This document shows positions 27,187-37,391 of a stretch of DNA of 64,000 nt, piece by piece; positions within the stretch are counted from its first letter, which is position 1; every line of letters starts with the position of its first letter. Where the stretch lies: positions 682,001 through 746,000 of the forward strand of contig OZ245942.1 of assembly GCA_965230065.1 (NCBI GenBank), given 5' to 3'. The stretch is from G965230065 sp965230065. Its GTDB lineage: Bacteria; Bacteroidota; Bacteroidia; Cytophagales; Cyclobacteriaceae. The notes under the pieces are model-generated. The model saw only the letters and a program-made list of their open reading frames with translations. It made no database searches and was not told where the DNA came from. The translations under genes were made by a program, and so were the position numbers.

Positions 27187-28668
27187 ATGAAATACTTAGC
27201 TTATCTTCTTGTATTTTCTCTCATCGCATTTGTGCTTTCCTGCGGTGAAGATTTTGTTACGAAGGAATACAAAAACGGGGTAGTGGATGAAAATTTCTAC
27301 CAGACCGCACAGGATGCCGAACAGGCCCTTACGTCCGTATATGACATCGTGGGCCAAAAAGGCTATTACCGGGATGGCATCTTTCCTATGGGGGAGTCTT
27401 CTTCTGATAATATAGACGAACAAACAGGTGATAACGGAGATTTTGGGTTTCATTATAAAGCCATCAGCGATTACCGCTGGGTACCCAATAATCCCTACTT
27501 CATGGCACGATGGTACGATTCTTATAAGGGCATCTTCCGGACCAATATACTCCTCGAGAAACTCCCTGACATCGATATGGATGAAAGTTTAAAACAGCGG
27601 TATGCGGCTGAAGCCAAGTTTCTCAGAGGTTTATATTATTTCACATTGGCCATTTCATACGGGGATGTTCCTTTGGTCACGGAAATACTGACAAGGGAAG
27701 AATATAACAGCCTGACACGTACTGACCAAAATCTGGTATATGCCCAGGTAGAACAGGACCTGATGGATGCAGTGAGTGTGCTTCCTGAGAGTTATCCGGA
27801 TGCAGCAGACATCGGCCGTGCCACCAAAGGAGCCGCTTTGGGATTGTTGGGTAGAGTTTACATGTATCAAAACAAATGGCAGGAATGTGCCGGTGCCTGT
27901 GAACAAATCATAGGAATGAATATGTATGACCTGATAGAGGATTACGGCAGCATGTTCAATGGAAATAATGAAAATAGCGAAGAAGCTGTATTTGAGTGGC
28001 AATCGGTAACCAGGGCACCCAGCTTTTGGGATGGAAAGTCTGAAAATATGTACAGCATTATGTGGAGCCCCATGGTAGGGTGGGCTAACTGGTATACCCC
28101 AAGTGTGGACCTGATAGAGTCTTTTGAAGAGGGAGATAAGCGTCGCAAAGCTTCTTTGTTATTGGTAGGGGTCAATGATTCTATTGATCTGGATGCTGAC
28201 GGTCAGTTAAACCCTTTCCCCGATCCGGATGCAGGTTCCAATACGGTGTTCTTTACTGATTCTAATGTTCGTAAATTCTTGCCGGAAGGGAAAACCTTGA
28301 ACGATGTCAATAATTATGATATCAACTTCCCGGTTATTCGGTATGCCGAAATTTTGCTCAATTATGCGGAAGCACTTAATGAGCTTAACCGCTCGGCAGA
28401 AGCTTTGGCTCCGCTCAATGCAGTGCGCGATCGGGCTGATTTGGATCCCATTTCTACAACCACCCAAAGCGAGTTGCGGGATATTATTTACCATGAGCGC
28501 AGGATAGAACTGGTGTTTGAGGGGCACCGCTTCTTTGACCTGAAACGACAAGGCAGGGCAGCCGATGTGCTGGGTCCCCTGGGTTATCAGGTGGGTGTTC
28601 ATGAGTATTTCCCCATTCCGCAGGAAGAACTTGACCTGAATCCGAACCTGACACAGTACCCCAACTAA
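27187..28668 (+). CDS. SusD/RagB-family nutrient-binding outer-membrane lipoprotein
   Basis: The protein has 493 residues. The lipobox VLSC at about residue 16-19 marks it as a lipoprotein. The N-terminal helical region (DAEQALTSVYDIVG; AEAKFLRGLYYFTLAISYGDVPLV) and the C-terminal SusD motif (IRYAEILLNYAEALNELN; YHERRIELVFEGHRFFDLKR) are both clear. It forms the lid over SusC and binds the substrate on the cell surface. It begins 23 bases after SusC and is certainly in the same operon. Length is typical. Confidence 0.95.
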   Translation: MKYLAYLLVFSLIAFVLSCGEDFVTKEYKNGVVDENFYQTAQDAEQALTSVYDIVGQKGYYRDGIFPMGESSSDNIDEQTGDNGDFGFHYKAISDYRWVPNNPYFMARWYDSYKGIFRTNILLEKLPDIDMDESLKQRYAAEAKFLRGLYYFTLAISYGDVPLVTEILTREEYNSLTRTDQNLVYAQVEQDLMDAVSVLPESYPDAADIGRATKGAALGLLGRVYMYQNKWQECAGACEQIIGMNMYDLIEDYGSMFNGNNENSEEAVFEWQSVTRAPSFWDGKSENMYSIMWSPMVGWANWYTPSVDLIESFEEGDKRRKASLLLVGVNDSIDLDADGQLNPFPDPDAGSNTVFFTDSNVRKFLPEGKTLNDVNNYDINFPVIRYAEILLNYAEALNELNRSAEALAPLNAVRDRADLDPISTTTQSELRDIIYHERRIELVFEGHRFFDLKRQGRAADVLGPLGYQVGVHEYFPIPQEELDLNPNLTQYPN

Positions 28669-28747
28669 AATATTCCTGGAATATAGGTATACTAATTCCG
28701 AATAAAAGTGAATAATTAACTAAATAAACAACAATGAGAATGATCTG

Positions 28748-31700
28748 ATGAAAGGTAAACCTGATAGGCAAACACCGGGACTTTTTTTCATAGCTGTTTT
28801 ACATTTGATTTCATCCTGCCACCCCGGGCAGGATGAGTCTTTTCATACCCAACCTATGTTTACGCCCGTAGCTACCGAACACTCGGGTATTGACTTTGTC
28901 AACAGCATTCGCGAGAACGAACGGCAGAACTTTCTAACTTACCCTTATTTTTACAACGGAGGCGGGGTAGCTATTGGCGATGTTAACAACGATGGTTTGC
29001 CAGACCTATATTTTACAGGCAATATGGAAGGCGATCGCCTGTACCTTAATCGGGGAAATCTGCAATTTACCGATGTCACCCTGAAGGCAGGCATCACCAA
29101 GCAGAACCTCTGGACTACCGGGGTAACCATGGCCGATGTGAACAATGACGGTTTTCTGGACATTTATGTGTGTCGCTCAGGCGACAAGGGTTTTCGTCAT
29201 AACCTGCTTTATATCAATCAGGGTAACTCCCAGGAGGTTTCCTTTTCTGAGGAAGCCCGTGAATGGGGGGTGAATGACAATGGATATGCTACCCAGGCCA
29301 CCTTCTTTGATTACGATCTGGATGGAGACCTGGACATGTACCTGGTCAACCATTCTAATAAATTCAATTTTAACCAGGAAGATATTTTTAAAGCAAAATT
29401 CACCCCTGAACCAGAAGAAGCCGACCAACTGTACCGCAATGATTCCCCTCCGGGGGACAAAGGGGGGGGAATATTCACCAATGTAAGCAAAGAAGCGGGT
29501 ATCCAACGGTTTGCCTTTGGCCTGAGTGCTACGGTGGGGGATATAAATGGAGATGGGTATCCCGACATTTATGCAGCCAGTGACTTTTTTGAGCCTGACT
29601 TTCTTTATCTCAACCAACAGGATGGCCCGGATGGAAATCCTACTTTTAAAGAAAACTTGCAGGAAAGCATGGCCCATATTTCTTTTTCCAGCATGGGTTC
29701 TGATGTAGCCGATTATAACAATGATGGTCTGTTAGATATTGTGGTGGCCGACATGCGTGCAGCCGATCATTACAGGTTTCAGGCCAACATGGCGGGGATG
29801 AGCCGCAATAAATTTGCCCGCATGGTGAAAGAAAAATACCACTACCAGTACATGCAAAACACTTTGCAACTGAATCGGGGCCTGAATGCTCAGGGCTTAC
29901 CCCTGTTTAGTGAAGTGGGTGAACTGGCCGGTATCTCCTCAACCGATTGGAGTTGGTCTGCGCTTTTGTTTGATATGGACAATGATGGATGGAAAGATTT
30001 ATTTATTTCCAATGGCATTCGCCGCGACATCCAAAATAAAGATGCCTGGCGTACGATCAATAACCATTTGCACCGACGGGAAAAAAAAACTTTCATGGAA
30101 ATGCAAGCTTACTTTCCTGAAGTGAAACTACAAAATTATGCCTTCCACAATAATCAACAGTTGGGCTTTACCGATGTTTCTGCAACGGCTGGCATTGACT
30201 TCAAAGGCTTCTCCAATGGTGCCGCCTATGCCGATCTGGACAATGATGGGGATTTGGATTTGGTACTCAATAACCTGGATGATCCGGCCATGATTTACGA
30301 AAACCTGGCGAACCAGCACTACCTGCAAATCCGGCTGAGAGGGCGAGAGGATAACCATTTTGGGTTAGGTGCAAAAGTGCATATTTATTACGGGGATCAG
30401 CAACAGTTTCAGGAACTGACTACTACCCGGGGGTTTCAGTCATCTGTGCCACCTGTCCTACACTTTGGATTAGGGAATTATGAAAATATAGATAAAGTAA
30501 TCATCACCTGGCCCAACGGAACCTCTCAGGAATTATTGGATGTAAAGGCAGACCAGCAAATTCTGATTGACCAAAAAGATGCGCAGCCTTCCACTGAAAC
30601 AGCAACTTCTTCCTCACCATGGTTACAGCCAACACAAACCTTTCAGCATGTACACCAAGAAGGTTTGTATGATGATTTCAGCAGGGAACCTTTGCTTCCT
30701 TACAAATTATCTTCCAATGGTCCTTGCTTTGCCATAGGCGATGTGAATGGCGACCAACTGGATGATTTTTATGCGGGCAGTGGAAAGGGGTATCCTGGCA
30801 CATTGTACATACAACAAACAAATGGAACGTTTGAAAAACAACAGGAATCCTTCTGGGAAAAAGACCGGAATTATGAAGATACGGATGCCGTTTTCTTTGA
30901 TGCTGATCAGGACGGGGATATGGATTTATATATAGTAAGCGGCAGCAATGAATTTGAGCCCAATTCTCCCTGGCTGCAGGATAGGCTGTATATCAACTAT
31001 GGAAACGGCTACTTTACAAAAGCCGAGCTTCCAGATATTCGCATTAGTGGAAGTTGCGTGGCTCCTGCCGATGTAGACCAGGATGGGGATTTGGATGTAT
31101 TTGTCGGAGGAAAATTAGTGCCGGGGCAATATCCTTTGGCACCCCCTTCTTATTTATTGATGAATGAAAATGGCACCTTTACGCCTCAAGCCATCAATAT
31201 GCCCGGTATGGTGAAAGATGCTGTATGGGCAGATATTGATTATGATCAGGACGAAGATTTGCTCGTCGTTGGAGAATGGATGCCTATCTCAATATTTGAA
31301 AATCAAAACGGGGAACTGGTAGCCAATGTAAATTATACGGTTCAGCAGGTCAATGGGATTGATACGTTGTCCACTGACCTTCGTACTACTTCCGGCTGGT
31401 GGAACTGCATCACCCCTGCTGACCTCGACCGTGATGGAGATCTGGATTTTATCCTGGGCAATGCCGGGCTAAATACGCGGTTTTCTACAAATCCGAAGGA
31501 ACCATTAGAAATCTATGCGAAAGATTTTGACGAAACCGGCTCCCTGGATGCCATCATGGGGTATGTGCATAAAGGGCAGTTGTATCCGGTGGTGGGAAAA
31601 GACAAGTTATTAAACCAACTCCCTTCCTGGCAGCAAAAGTTTCCTGATTATGAAACCTATGCGCAAACTACCATAGCCCAATTATTAGCCGAAGAAAACC

Positions 31701-32143
31701 CGGAAGATGTGCTCCACTTGCAAGCCGCACAATGGGCCTCCTGTGCGCTCTATAATGAAGGCAATGGAACTTTCACCTTACAGGAGTTACCCATAGAAGC
31801 CCAGCTATCCGCCATCAAGGGTGTAGTAGCCACCGACATCAATCAGGATGGACATACAGATTTGATAATGGCCGGTAACCACTATGATTGGGAGGTAGAA
31901 ACCGCCCGGAATGATGCAGGCCTGGGCCTCTGCTTATTGGGCAATGGAAAACGGGAATTTCAGCCCTTGTCCCTCCAAAAAAGCGGCTTCATCGCTGCCG
32001 GTGATGTACGGGCTTTGGAGAAAATAACCTTGATAGATAGCACCACTTTACTGATGGTGGGCAGTAACCGGGATACTACCCAATGCTTTCTCTTACCTTC
32101 GGTTGCTGATTCTTTGGTTTCTTTGTTGGGGGGTAATCCATAA
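28748..32143 (+). CDS. Giant FG-GAP/VCBS-repeat lipoprotein with ASPIC/UnbV domain
   Basis: The protein has 1131 residues with a lipobox ISSC near residue 23. It contains about ten FG-GAP/VCBS blades with calcium-binding DxDxDG-type loops (GDVNNDGLPDLYFTG, ADVNNDGFLDIYV, GDINGDGYPDIYAASDF, ADLDNDGDLDLVLNNL, DVDQDGDLDVFVGG). An ASPIC/UnbV domain is visible around residues 530-610 (TTTRGFQSSVPPVLHFGLG; ITWPNGTSQE). It starts 80 bases after SusD and is likely in the same operon. It probably acts as a surface-exposed binding protein that helps SusCD collect substrate. It is a paralogue of the gene at 32598. Confidence 0.88.
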   Translation: MKGKPDRQTPGLFFIAVLHLISSCHPGQDESFHTQPMFTPVATEHSGIDFVNSIRENERQNFLTYPYFYNGGGVAIGDVNNDGLPDLYFTGNMEGDRLYLNRGNLQFTDVTLKAGITKQNLWTTGVTMADVNNDGFLDIYVCRSGDKGFRHNLLYINQGNSQEVSFSEEAREWGVNDNGYATQATFFDYDLDGDLDMYLVNHSNKFNFNQEDIFKAKFTPEPEEADQLYRNDSPPGDKGGGIFTNVSKEAGIQRFAFGLSATVGDINGDGYPDIYAASDFFEPDFLYLNQQDGPDGNPTFKENLQESMAHISFSSMGSDVADYNNDGLLDIVVADMRAADHYRFQANMAGMSRNKFARMVKEKYHYQYMQNTLQLNRGLNAQGLPLFSEVGELAGISSTDWSWSALLFDMDNDGWKDLFISNGIRRDIQNKDAWRTINNHLHRREKKTFMEMQAYFPEVKLQNYAFHNNQQLGFTDVSATAGIDFKGFSNGAAYADLDNDGDLDLVLNNLDDPAMIYENLANQHYLQIRLRGREDNHFGLGAKVHIYYGDQQQFQELTTTRGFQSSVPPVLHFGLGNYENIDKVIITWPNGTSQELLDVKADQQILIDQKDAQPSTETATSSSPWLQPTQTFQHVHQEGLYDDFSREPLLPYKLSSNGPCFAIGDVNGDQLDDFYAGSGKGYPGTLYIQQTNGTFEKQQESFWEKDRNYEDTDAVFFDADQDGDMDLYIVSGSNEFEPNSPWLQDRLYINYGNGYFTKAELPDIRISGSCVAPADVDQDGDLDVFVGGKLVPGQYPLAPPSYLLMNENGTFTPQAINMPGMVKDAVWADIDYDQDEDLLVVGEWMPISIFENQNGELVANVNYTVQQVNGIDTLSTDLRTTSGWWNCITPADLDRDGDLDFILGNAGLNTRFSTNPKEPLEIYAKDFDETGSLDAIMGYVHKGQLYPVVGKDKLLNQLPSWQQKFPDYETYAQTTIAQLLAEENPEDVLHLQAAQWASCALYNEGNGTFTLQELPIEAQLSAIKGVVATDINQDGHTDLIMAGNHYDWEVETARNDAGLGLCLLGNGKREFQPLSLQKSGFIAAGDVRALEKITLIDSTTLLMVGSNRDTTQCFLLPSVADSLVSLLGGNP

Positions 32144-32194
32144 GTTAAGGAGGGTTTTAAGTAGGTAAACAAAAAAAATAACGATTGATTTTAT

Positions 32195-32202
32195 TATATT
32201 TG
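32195..32202 (+). promoter_or_regulatory. Putative -7 box of the decayed antitoxin gene
   Basis: TATATTTG (32195-32202) matches TAnnTTTG exactly and would start transcription about 12 bases before the ATG at 32221. No -33 TTG sits at the usual distance. Confidence 0.4.
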
Positions 32203-32220
32203 TTTAAAAGGGAAATAAAG

Positions 32221-32449
32221 ATGAGAGCTATTAATATAAACTCAAAAACCGATCAATTTAAAGATAGATTATCAGCTTGATCAGTCGGATAGGAATGTTC
32301 GAGTGCTGATCCTCTTGGAGGTTGATGCGGAAAAAGATGAAGAAACATTATGGGTAGATGCATTATCAAAAAAGCCTGCTTTTGAATTTCTGCATGATAG
32401 TTCAGAGGATATTTATTCCATAAACGATGGAGGACCCTTCAATGATTAA
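32221..32449 (+). pseudogene. Frameshifted antitoxin of a MazF/PemK-type toxin-antitoxin module
   Basis: Starting at the ATG at 32221 the frame reads MRAININSKTDQ and then stops early (TGA at 32278-32280). A second frame resumes at LKIDYQLDQSDRNVRVLILLE and runs through SKKPAFEFLHDSSEDIYSI to a stop at 32447-32449. One extra base (or a two-base loss) near 32251-32257 joins the two into one ~75-residue protein. The resumed frame has no upstream start of its own. The sequence resembles small antitoxins that precede MazF/PemK toxins in Bacteroidota and Cyanobacteria, with the end motif NDGGPFND. It is therefore a broken gene unless the sequence is in error. Confidence 0.7.
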
Positions 32450-32492
32450 AAACGCTATTGTTCTCATACCTTTTCCCCTCGATGATGAATAA
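32442..32492 (+). pseudogene. Remnant of a MazF/PemK-type toxin
   Basis: An ATG at 32442 overlaps the antitoxin stop (ATGATTAA) and gives MIKNAIVLIPFPLDDE, which resembles the conserved N-terminus of PemK/MazF mRNA interferases, followed immediately by a stop codon at 32490-32492. No clear continuation of the toxin was found in any frame of the next ~100 bases. The overlapping start is the usual arrangement of such modules. The toxin is thus truncated to its first 16 codons, and the rest is lost or scrambled. Confidence 0.6.
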
Positions 32493-32597
32493 ATAGAATG
32501 TCCTGCAAGAAGAAGTTTAGTCATTACCATAGCGGGACCAAAACTACGCTCCATACCCAGAACACCATGTTCTATAAAAAGTAAGACTCTTGAGTCA

Positions 32598-35500
32598 ATG
32601 AGAAAAACCTGGTTACTCCTTATCACCCTCCTTTCCTGCCTATCCTGTGCAGATCAATTTGATCGGGATATTCACTTCCAACTGATTTCTCCTGAGGCAT
32701 CTGGAGTAAATTTTGTCAACGAAATCCGGGAATCTGACTCCCTCAATTGCTTCAATTTTTTTTACATTTATATGGGAGCAGGAGCAGGAGTAGGTGATTT
32801 CAATAACGATGGGTTGCCCGATCTGTTTTTTTCGGGCAATAGTGTCTCCGGCAGGCTTTATCTGAACCAAGGGCAATTTCGGTTTAATGATGTAACAGAA
32901 GAGGCCGGGGTACTTACCGACCGCTGGGTAACAGGTGTTTCCGTAATAGATATCAACAACGATGGATGGCAGGATCTATATCTCTGTGTGTCGGGACTTG
33001 CAGCACCCGCACAAAGAAAAAACTTATTGTATATTAACAATGGCGCTGAACAGGGAAAAGCGCCCACATTTACTGAAGCCGCTGAAGCCTATGGCATTGC
33101 CGATGATGGGTATGCTACGCAAGCTGCTTTTTTTGATTATGACCAGGATGGTGACCTGGACCTGTATGTGATGCGGCATGCGAATGAAGCTGCACCTTTT
33201 GTAGAACTGCAAATCAAACGCAATGATGGCAGTGCCCTTAGCACCGATCGCCTCTATCAGAACATAGGCACCGACTCATTGGGGCACCCTTATTACAGGG
33301 ATGTATCGGCCCAGGCAGGCATCTTGATGGAAGGGTATGGGTTGGGGCTGAGTATTGCTGACATTAACCAGGACAACTGGCCGGACATCTATGTAGCCAA
33401 TGATTTTGTTGCCAATGACTTACTCTACATCAATAATCAGGATGGGACTTTCACTGACAAACTAGCTGCATTTACCCAACAAACCAGCCAGAACGGGATG
33501 GGTGCAGATATTGCCGATTTTAACAACGATGGTCTCCCCGACATCACGGTGCTCGACATGCTGCCCGAAACCAATCTCCGGCAAAAGACCATGACGGCTG
33601 ACATGAATTACGACTACTTCTCGAGTTCGTTGCAAACAGGTTTTTCCCCTCAGTTTATCCGCAATACCCTACAACTAAACCGGGGCATGCAACCTGATGG
33701 AACTATGAAGTTTAGCGAAGTAGGACGACTGGCGGGGATCCATCAAACCGACTGGAGCTGGGCTCCCTTGTGGGCCGATTTTGATAATGATGGCCTGCGG
33801 GATTTGTTTATCACCAACGGTTACATGCGGGATATTACCAACCATGATTTTCAGTTATACCAAAATCAAATCCTGAATGCCAGGAATGAACGGGACAACT
33901 TTCAAACAGTGTTGCAAAAAATCTCTGAGCTTGATCCTGTGAAAATCCCTAATTACCTCTTCCAAAACCAGGGAAATCTACAATTTGAGGATCAAACAAA
34001 AGCCTGGGACATGGAGCAGCCATCCCTTTCCAACGGAGCTGCATATGCTGACCTGGATAATGATGGGGATTTGGATCTGATAGTAAACAACATCAACCAG
34101 CCTGCTTTTATTTATGAAAACCAATCCAGAAATCATCATTATCTCAGAGCTAACCTGAGCGGGGATGCAGCCAACCGGAATGCGTATGGTGCCAAAATAA
34201 AATTGACCCTCCCAGATGGAAAAGAACAATACCATGAGCATTACCCGGTGCGGGGGTATCAGTCAACCGTAGAGCCAACCGCACATTTCGGCATTGGGAA
34301 TCATAAGCAGGTCACCGAATTGATCATCACCTGGCCCGATGGCAAGCAAACAAATTATCATAATTTAGCAGCAGATTCCACCTACTATTTTACGTATGAA
34401 AGCCAAAAAGCAGCCACTTTACAAGCGAGTGCTCCTATTGGTCAAAACTCATCTTCTCTATTTAAACCTCTAACAGAAGCATCTGGCCTTACTTTCCAAC
34501 ACCAGGAAAATTCACATATTGATTACAAACTGGAGCCGCTATTATTACAAATGTATTCCCGCAATGGGCCGGGCATCGCTGTAGGAGATAATAATGGTGA
34601 TGGTAGGGAAGACGCGTATATAGGAGGAGCACGCAACCAACCCGGACAATTATTCTATCGGCAAACAGACGGATCATTTCAGGCATTCCCGCTCGAACAA
34701 TCCGAAAAGTTTGAGGATATGGGTGCTCTGTTTTTTGATGCCGACCAGGACGGAGACCAGGATCTGTATGTGGTAAGTGGAGGTAGTGCCATCAAATATT
34801 TCCAGAAAGGCGATTATCAGGATCGCTTATATTTGAATGATGGAAAAGGAAACCTGATACAGCACCCTGACGCATTGCCCCAAATGGATGCCAGTGGGAG
34901 TTGTGTCATCGCAGCTGATTATGACCAGGATGGGGATTTGGATTTGTTTGTGGGAGGCAGGGTATACCCGGGAAAATTCCCTACTCCTCCTCGTTCTTAT
35001 TTACTGAATAATCAAAATGGAATATTTCGGGATGTAACAAATCAGGTTGCAAACGGACTGGATACCATCGGCATGGTCACATCAGCTTTGTGGACCGACT
35101 ATGACAATGATTATGATACAGATTTAATAGTGGTAGGCGAATTGATGCCTGTTACGGTAATTGAAAATCAAGGTGGCAGATTATCAATAAACACAAGCAC
35201 GTCTATTCAATTCACAGAAAATGAGCAATCCACAGCACTAAATCACACCCAAAGCAGCGGATGGTGGAACAGCATTATAGGAGGAGACTTTGACAGGGAT
35301 GGAGATACCGATTATGTATTGGGTAATAATGGAAATAATACAGCTTATAAAGCTACCCTCCGGGAACCCATCCGGATTTACGCTAAAGATTTTGACCAGA
35401 ATACCAGTCTGGATGCCATAGCCAGCCGTTTTGTACAGGGTACAGAATACCCCATTGCTCCCAGAGATGCGATGATCGGGCAAATGAACTTCATCAGACG

Positions 35501-36173
35501 GGCTTTTCCCCGGTACAATCAATATGGCAACGCTGAAATGAAGGCGCTGCTCAGTTATCTAAACCTGGAAGATGCCATCTTGCTCAACGGATACCAATTA
35601 TCTTCCTGTTATTTGGAAAATAAAGGGAACAATGCTTTTAACATGAAACCATTACCCATAGAAGCACAATTTGCCCCTATTTTCGGTATGTTGACAGATG
35701 ACTTTAACAAAGATCAGTATCTGGATATTCTGTTTGTAGGAAACTCTCAATCTACCGAAATTATCAATGGCTGGTGCGATGCATCTTATGGAGGACTGTT
35801 GCTGGGAGATGGTACAGGAAATTTTGAATTCACAGAAAACCGGAATACAGGATGGTGGGTGGCAGGGGATGCCAAAGCTTTGGTCAGGTTACAAAGTAAT
35901 TCTCCCGTTTTTCTGGCAAGTATTAACAATGATACTCTCCAAACCTATCAAAAGGCACACCAAGAAGATACACACACCATTTTCCCGGAACCTGGCGATA
36001 TGTGGGCAGAAGTCGTTTGGAAAGATGGAAGCACACAGAAATATGAGTTTTATCAGGGGGCGGGCTATCTTTCTCAATCTTCCAGTGCCTTTTCTGTGAA
36101 TAAGAATCATGTGGCTTCTATTAAGATTTTTGATTTCAAAGGAAATGCCAGAACAATAGCAGTTAATTTATAA
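32598..36173 (+). CDS. Giant FG-GAP/VCBS-repeat lipoprotein with ASPIC/UnbV domain (second copy)
   Basis: The protein has 1191 residues. A signal sequence with Cys at LLSC or LSCA suggests a lipoprotein. Many FG-GAP blades are visible (GDFNNDGLPDLFFSG, IDINNDGWQDLYL, ADINQDNWPDIYVANDF, ADLDNDGDLDLIVNNI, GDNNGDGREDAYIGG, ADYDQDGDLDLFVGG). ASPIC/UnbV features lie around residues 540-610 (HYPVRGYQSTVEPTAHFGIG; ITWPDGKQT). It parallels the protein at 28748 along its whole length, so the pair arose by tandem duplication. A decayed toxin-antitoxin module lies between them. It is probably a surface binding protein for the SusCD system. Confidence 0.87.
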   Translation: MRKTWLLLITLLSCLSCADQFDRDIHFQLISPEASGVNFVNEIRESDSLNCFNFFYIYMGAGAGVGDFNNDGLPDLFFSGNSVSGRLYLNQGQFRFNDVTEEAGVLTDRWVTGVSVIDINNDGWQDLYLCVSGLAAPAQRKNLLYINNGAEQGKAPTFTEAAEAYGIADDGYATQAAFFDYDQDGDLDLYVMRHANEAAPFVELQIKRNDGSALSTDRLYQNIGTDSLGHPYYRDVSAQAGILMEGYGLGLSIADINQDNWPDIYVANDFVANDLLYINNQDGTFTDKLAAFTQQTSQNGMGADIADFNNDGLPDITVLDMLPETNLRQKTMTADMNYDYFSSSLQTGFSPQFIRNTLQLNRGMQPDGTMKFSEVGRLAGIHQTDWSWAPLWADFDNDGLRDLFITNGYMRDITNHDFQLYQNQILNARNERDNFQTVLQKISELDPVKIPNYLFQNQGNLQFEDQTKAWDMEQPSLSNGAAYADLDNDGDLDLIVNNINQPAFIYENQSRNHHYLRANLSGDAANRNAYGAKIKLTLPDGKEQYHEHYPVRGYQSTVEPTAHFGIGNHKQVTELIITWPDGKQTNYHNLAADSTYYFTYESQKAATLQASAPIGQNSSSLFKPLTEASGLTFQHQENSHIDYKLEPLLLQMYSRNGPGIAVGDNNGDGREDAYIGGARNQPGQLFYRQTDGSFQAFPLEQSEKFEDMGALFFDADQDGDQDLYVVSGGSAIKYFQKGDYQDRLYLNDGKGNLIQHPDALPQMDASGSCVIAADYDQDGDLDLFVGGRVYPGKFPTPPRSYLLNNQNGIFRDVTNQVANGLDTIGMVTSALWTDYDNDYDTDLIVVGELMPVTVIENQGGRLSINTSTSIQFTENEQSTALNHTQSSGWWNSIIGGDFDRDGDTDYVLGNNGNNTAYKATLREPIRIYAKDFDQNTSLDAIASRFVQGTEYPIAPRDAMIGQMNFIRRAFPRYNQYGNAEMKALLSYLNLEDAILLNGYQLSSCYLENKGNNAFNMKPLPIEAQFAPIFGMLTDDFNKDQYLDILFVGNSQSTEIINGWCDASYGGLLLGDGTGNFEFTENRNTGWWVAGDAKALVRLQSNSPVFLASINNDTLQTYQKAHQEDTHTIFPEPGDMWAEVVWKDGSTQKYEFYQGAGYLSQSSSAFSVNKNHVASIKIFDFKGNARTIAVNL

Positions 36174-36274
36174 TATTGAAAAATTACTATTCAAACCTGC
36201 TCTACTTTAGCACGCTTGATGAGTGATTAAAATAATAACTCCAGCCTTTGTATTTATTCGTATTATGAATAGAT

Positions 36275-36310
36275 GAAGAATTGTTAAGTGTCAGGAAGAA
36301 GACAATTCTT
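36275..36310 (+). terminator. Stem-loop after the second FG-GAP gene
   Basis: GAAGAATTGT (36275-36284) pairs with ACAATTCTT (36302-36310), giving about 8-9 bp around a 17-base loop. The following bases are weakly T-rich (TCG... TCTC). It lies about 100 bases after the stop and could end the SusCD/FG-GAP transcript, or be regulatory for the next gene. Confidence 0.3.
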
Positions 36311-36391
36311 TCGTACTCTCTACTTTATACTCACCGCCAACTTACTTCATTTTTTATAGCATATATTTTTTTCATCTAATCTTTTCGAATT

Positions 36392-37261
36392 ATGCTGAAC
36401 TTCACCAACAAACTATGCTTTCTGCCCATCGTATTATTCATTCCCCTAACATTTGAGGCAACTGCCCAAAACTTAACAGATGGCTTTACTTCAGACAAAG
36501 GGAAAGGCATAGTAGCCTTGTCGTATTCCTGGGAGCGTTATGACGAATTTTACTTTGGTGATGAAATCATGGATGCCCCGGCACCCTATGGAGGGGAAAT
36601 CACAACCCAGTGCATCACACTTTACGGGGCATACGGACTCACCGACCGCCTGGATATCATTGTTAACCTTCCCTATATCAATGCAATGGGTGATGGCAAT
36701 GATGAAATGGTAGACCAGTCTGTAGGCGGAATGCAAGACCTTTCCCTCTTTCTGGAATGGAATCCCCTGGAGGTACAGGCAGGCGAAGGCATGTTTTCCT
36801 TTGTAGGAGCACTCGGGGTTTCTACCCCTCTCAGCGATTATGAAGCTGATGCGGTACTCTCTATTGGCAACCACGCTACCCGCCTGGATGGCCGCCTGCT
36901 TATGCAATACAAAACCGAATCGGGCCTTTTTGGCAACCTCCAGGCCGGGTATTCATTCCGGGGAAATAATGTACCCAATGCCACCTTGCTGGGTGCCAAA
37001 ATCGGTTTTGCCGCTGCCAAATTCTATATAGACCTGTGGTCAGACACCCAGATTTCTGACCCGGATGCCCCTGATATTACGCCAGGTGAAGTGCCTTTCA
37101 ACGAAACGCGGGTGAATTATACCCAAGTCGGGGTAAATTTGTATTACCCCATCTCCCCCGCACTCGGTATTTCAGCAGGCTATGGCAAATATGTGAGTGG
37201 ACGTAATGTAGGTAAATCCGACCGGGTTACCGGAGGAGTTGTATACAACTTCAACTTATAA
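36392..37261 (+). CDS. Outer-membrane beta-barrel transporter-family protein
   Basis: The protein has 289 residues. A signal peptide ends near EATAQ. The mature part is rich in amphipathic strands with alternating aromatics, and it ends in GGVVYNFNL, with a terminal aromatic-rich strand as in outer-membrane barrels. Stretches such as LYGAYGLTDRLDIIVNLPYI and GALGVSTPLSDYE recall the Phenol_MetA_deg/transporter family. It seems to stand alone. The substrate and role are unknown. Confidence 0.7.
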   Translation: MLNFTNKLCFLPIVLFIPLTFEATAQNLTDGFTSDKGKGIVALSYSWERYDEFYFGDEIMDAPAPYGGEITTQCITLYGAYGLTDRLDIIVNLPYINAMGDGNDEMVDQSVGGMQDLSLFLEWNPLEVQAGEGMFSFVGALGVSTPLSDYEADAVLSIGNHATRLDGRLLMQYKTESGLFGNLQAGYSFRGNNVPNATLLGAKIGFAAAKFYIDLWSDTQISDPDAPDITPGEVPFNETRVNYTQVGVNLYYPISPALGISAGYGKYVSGRNVGKSDRVTGGVVYNFNL

Positions 37262-37391
37262 TGGATTGCAGAAGGAAAATCCAAAACGATGACTTTTAAT
37301 GGTTAATACCGAAAGATAGCGCCACAAACTTGTAGTACCCCGACACGTATAAGTATTATTATAGTTTTCAAAAGATAATACACCTAAATCT

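Noticed and set aside
28670..28684. Palindrome ATATTCC-T-GGAATAT after SusD as an operator
   Set aside because: Too short and A/T-rich to separate from chance, and no regulator or promoter is next to it.
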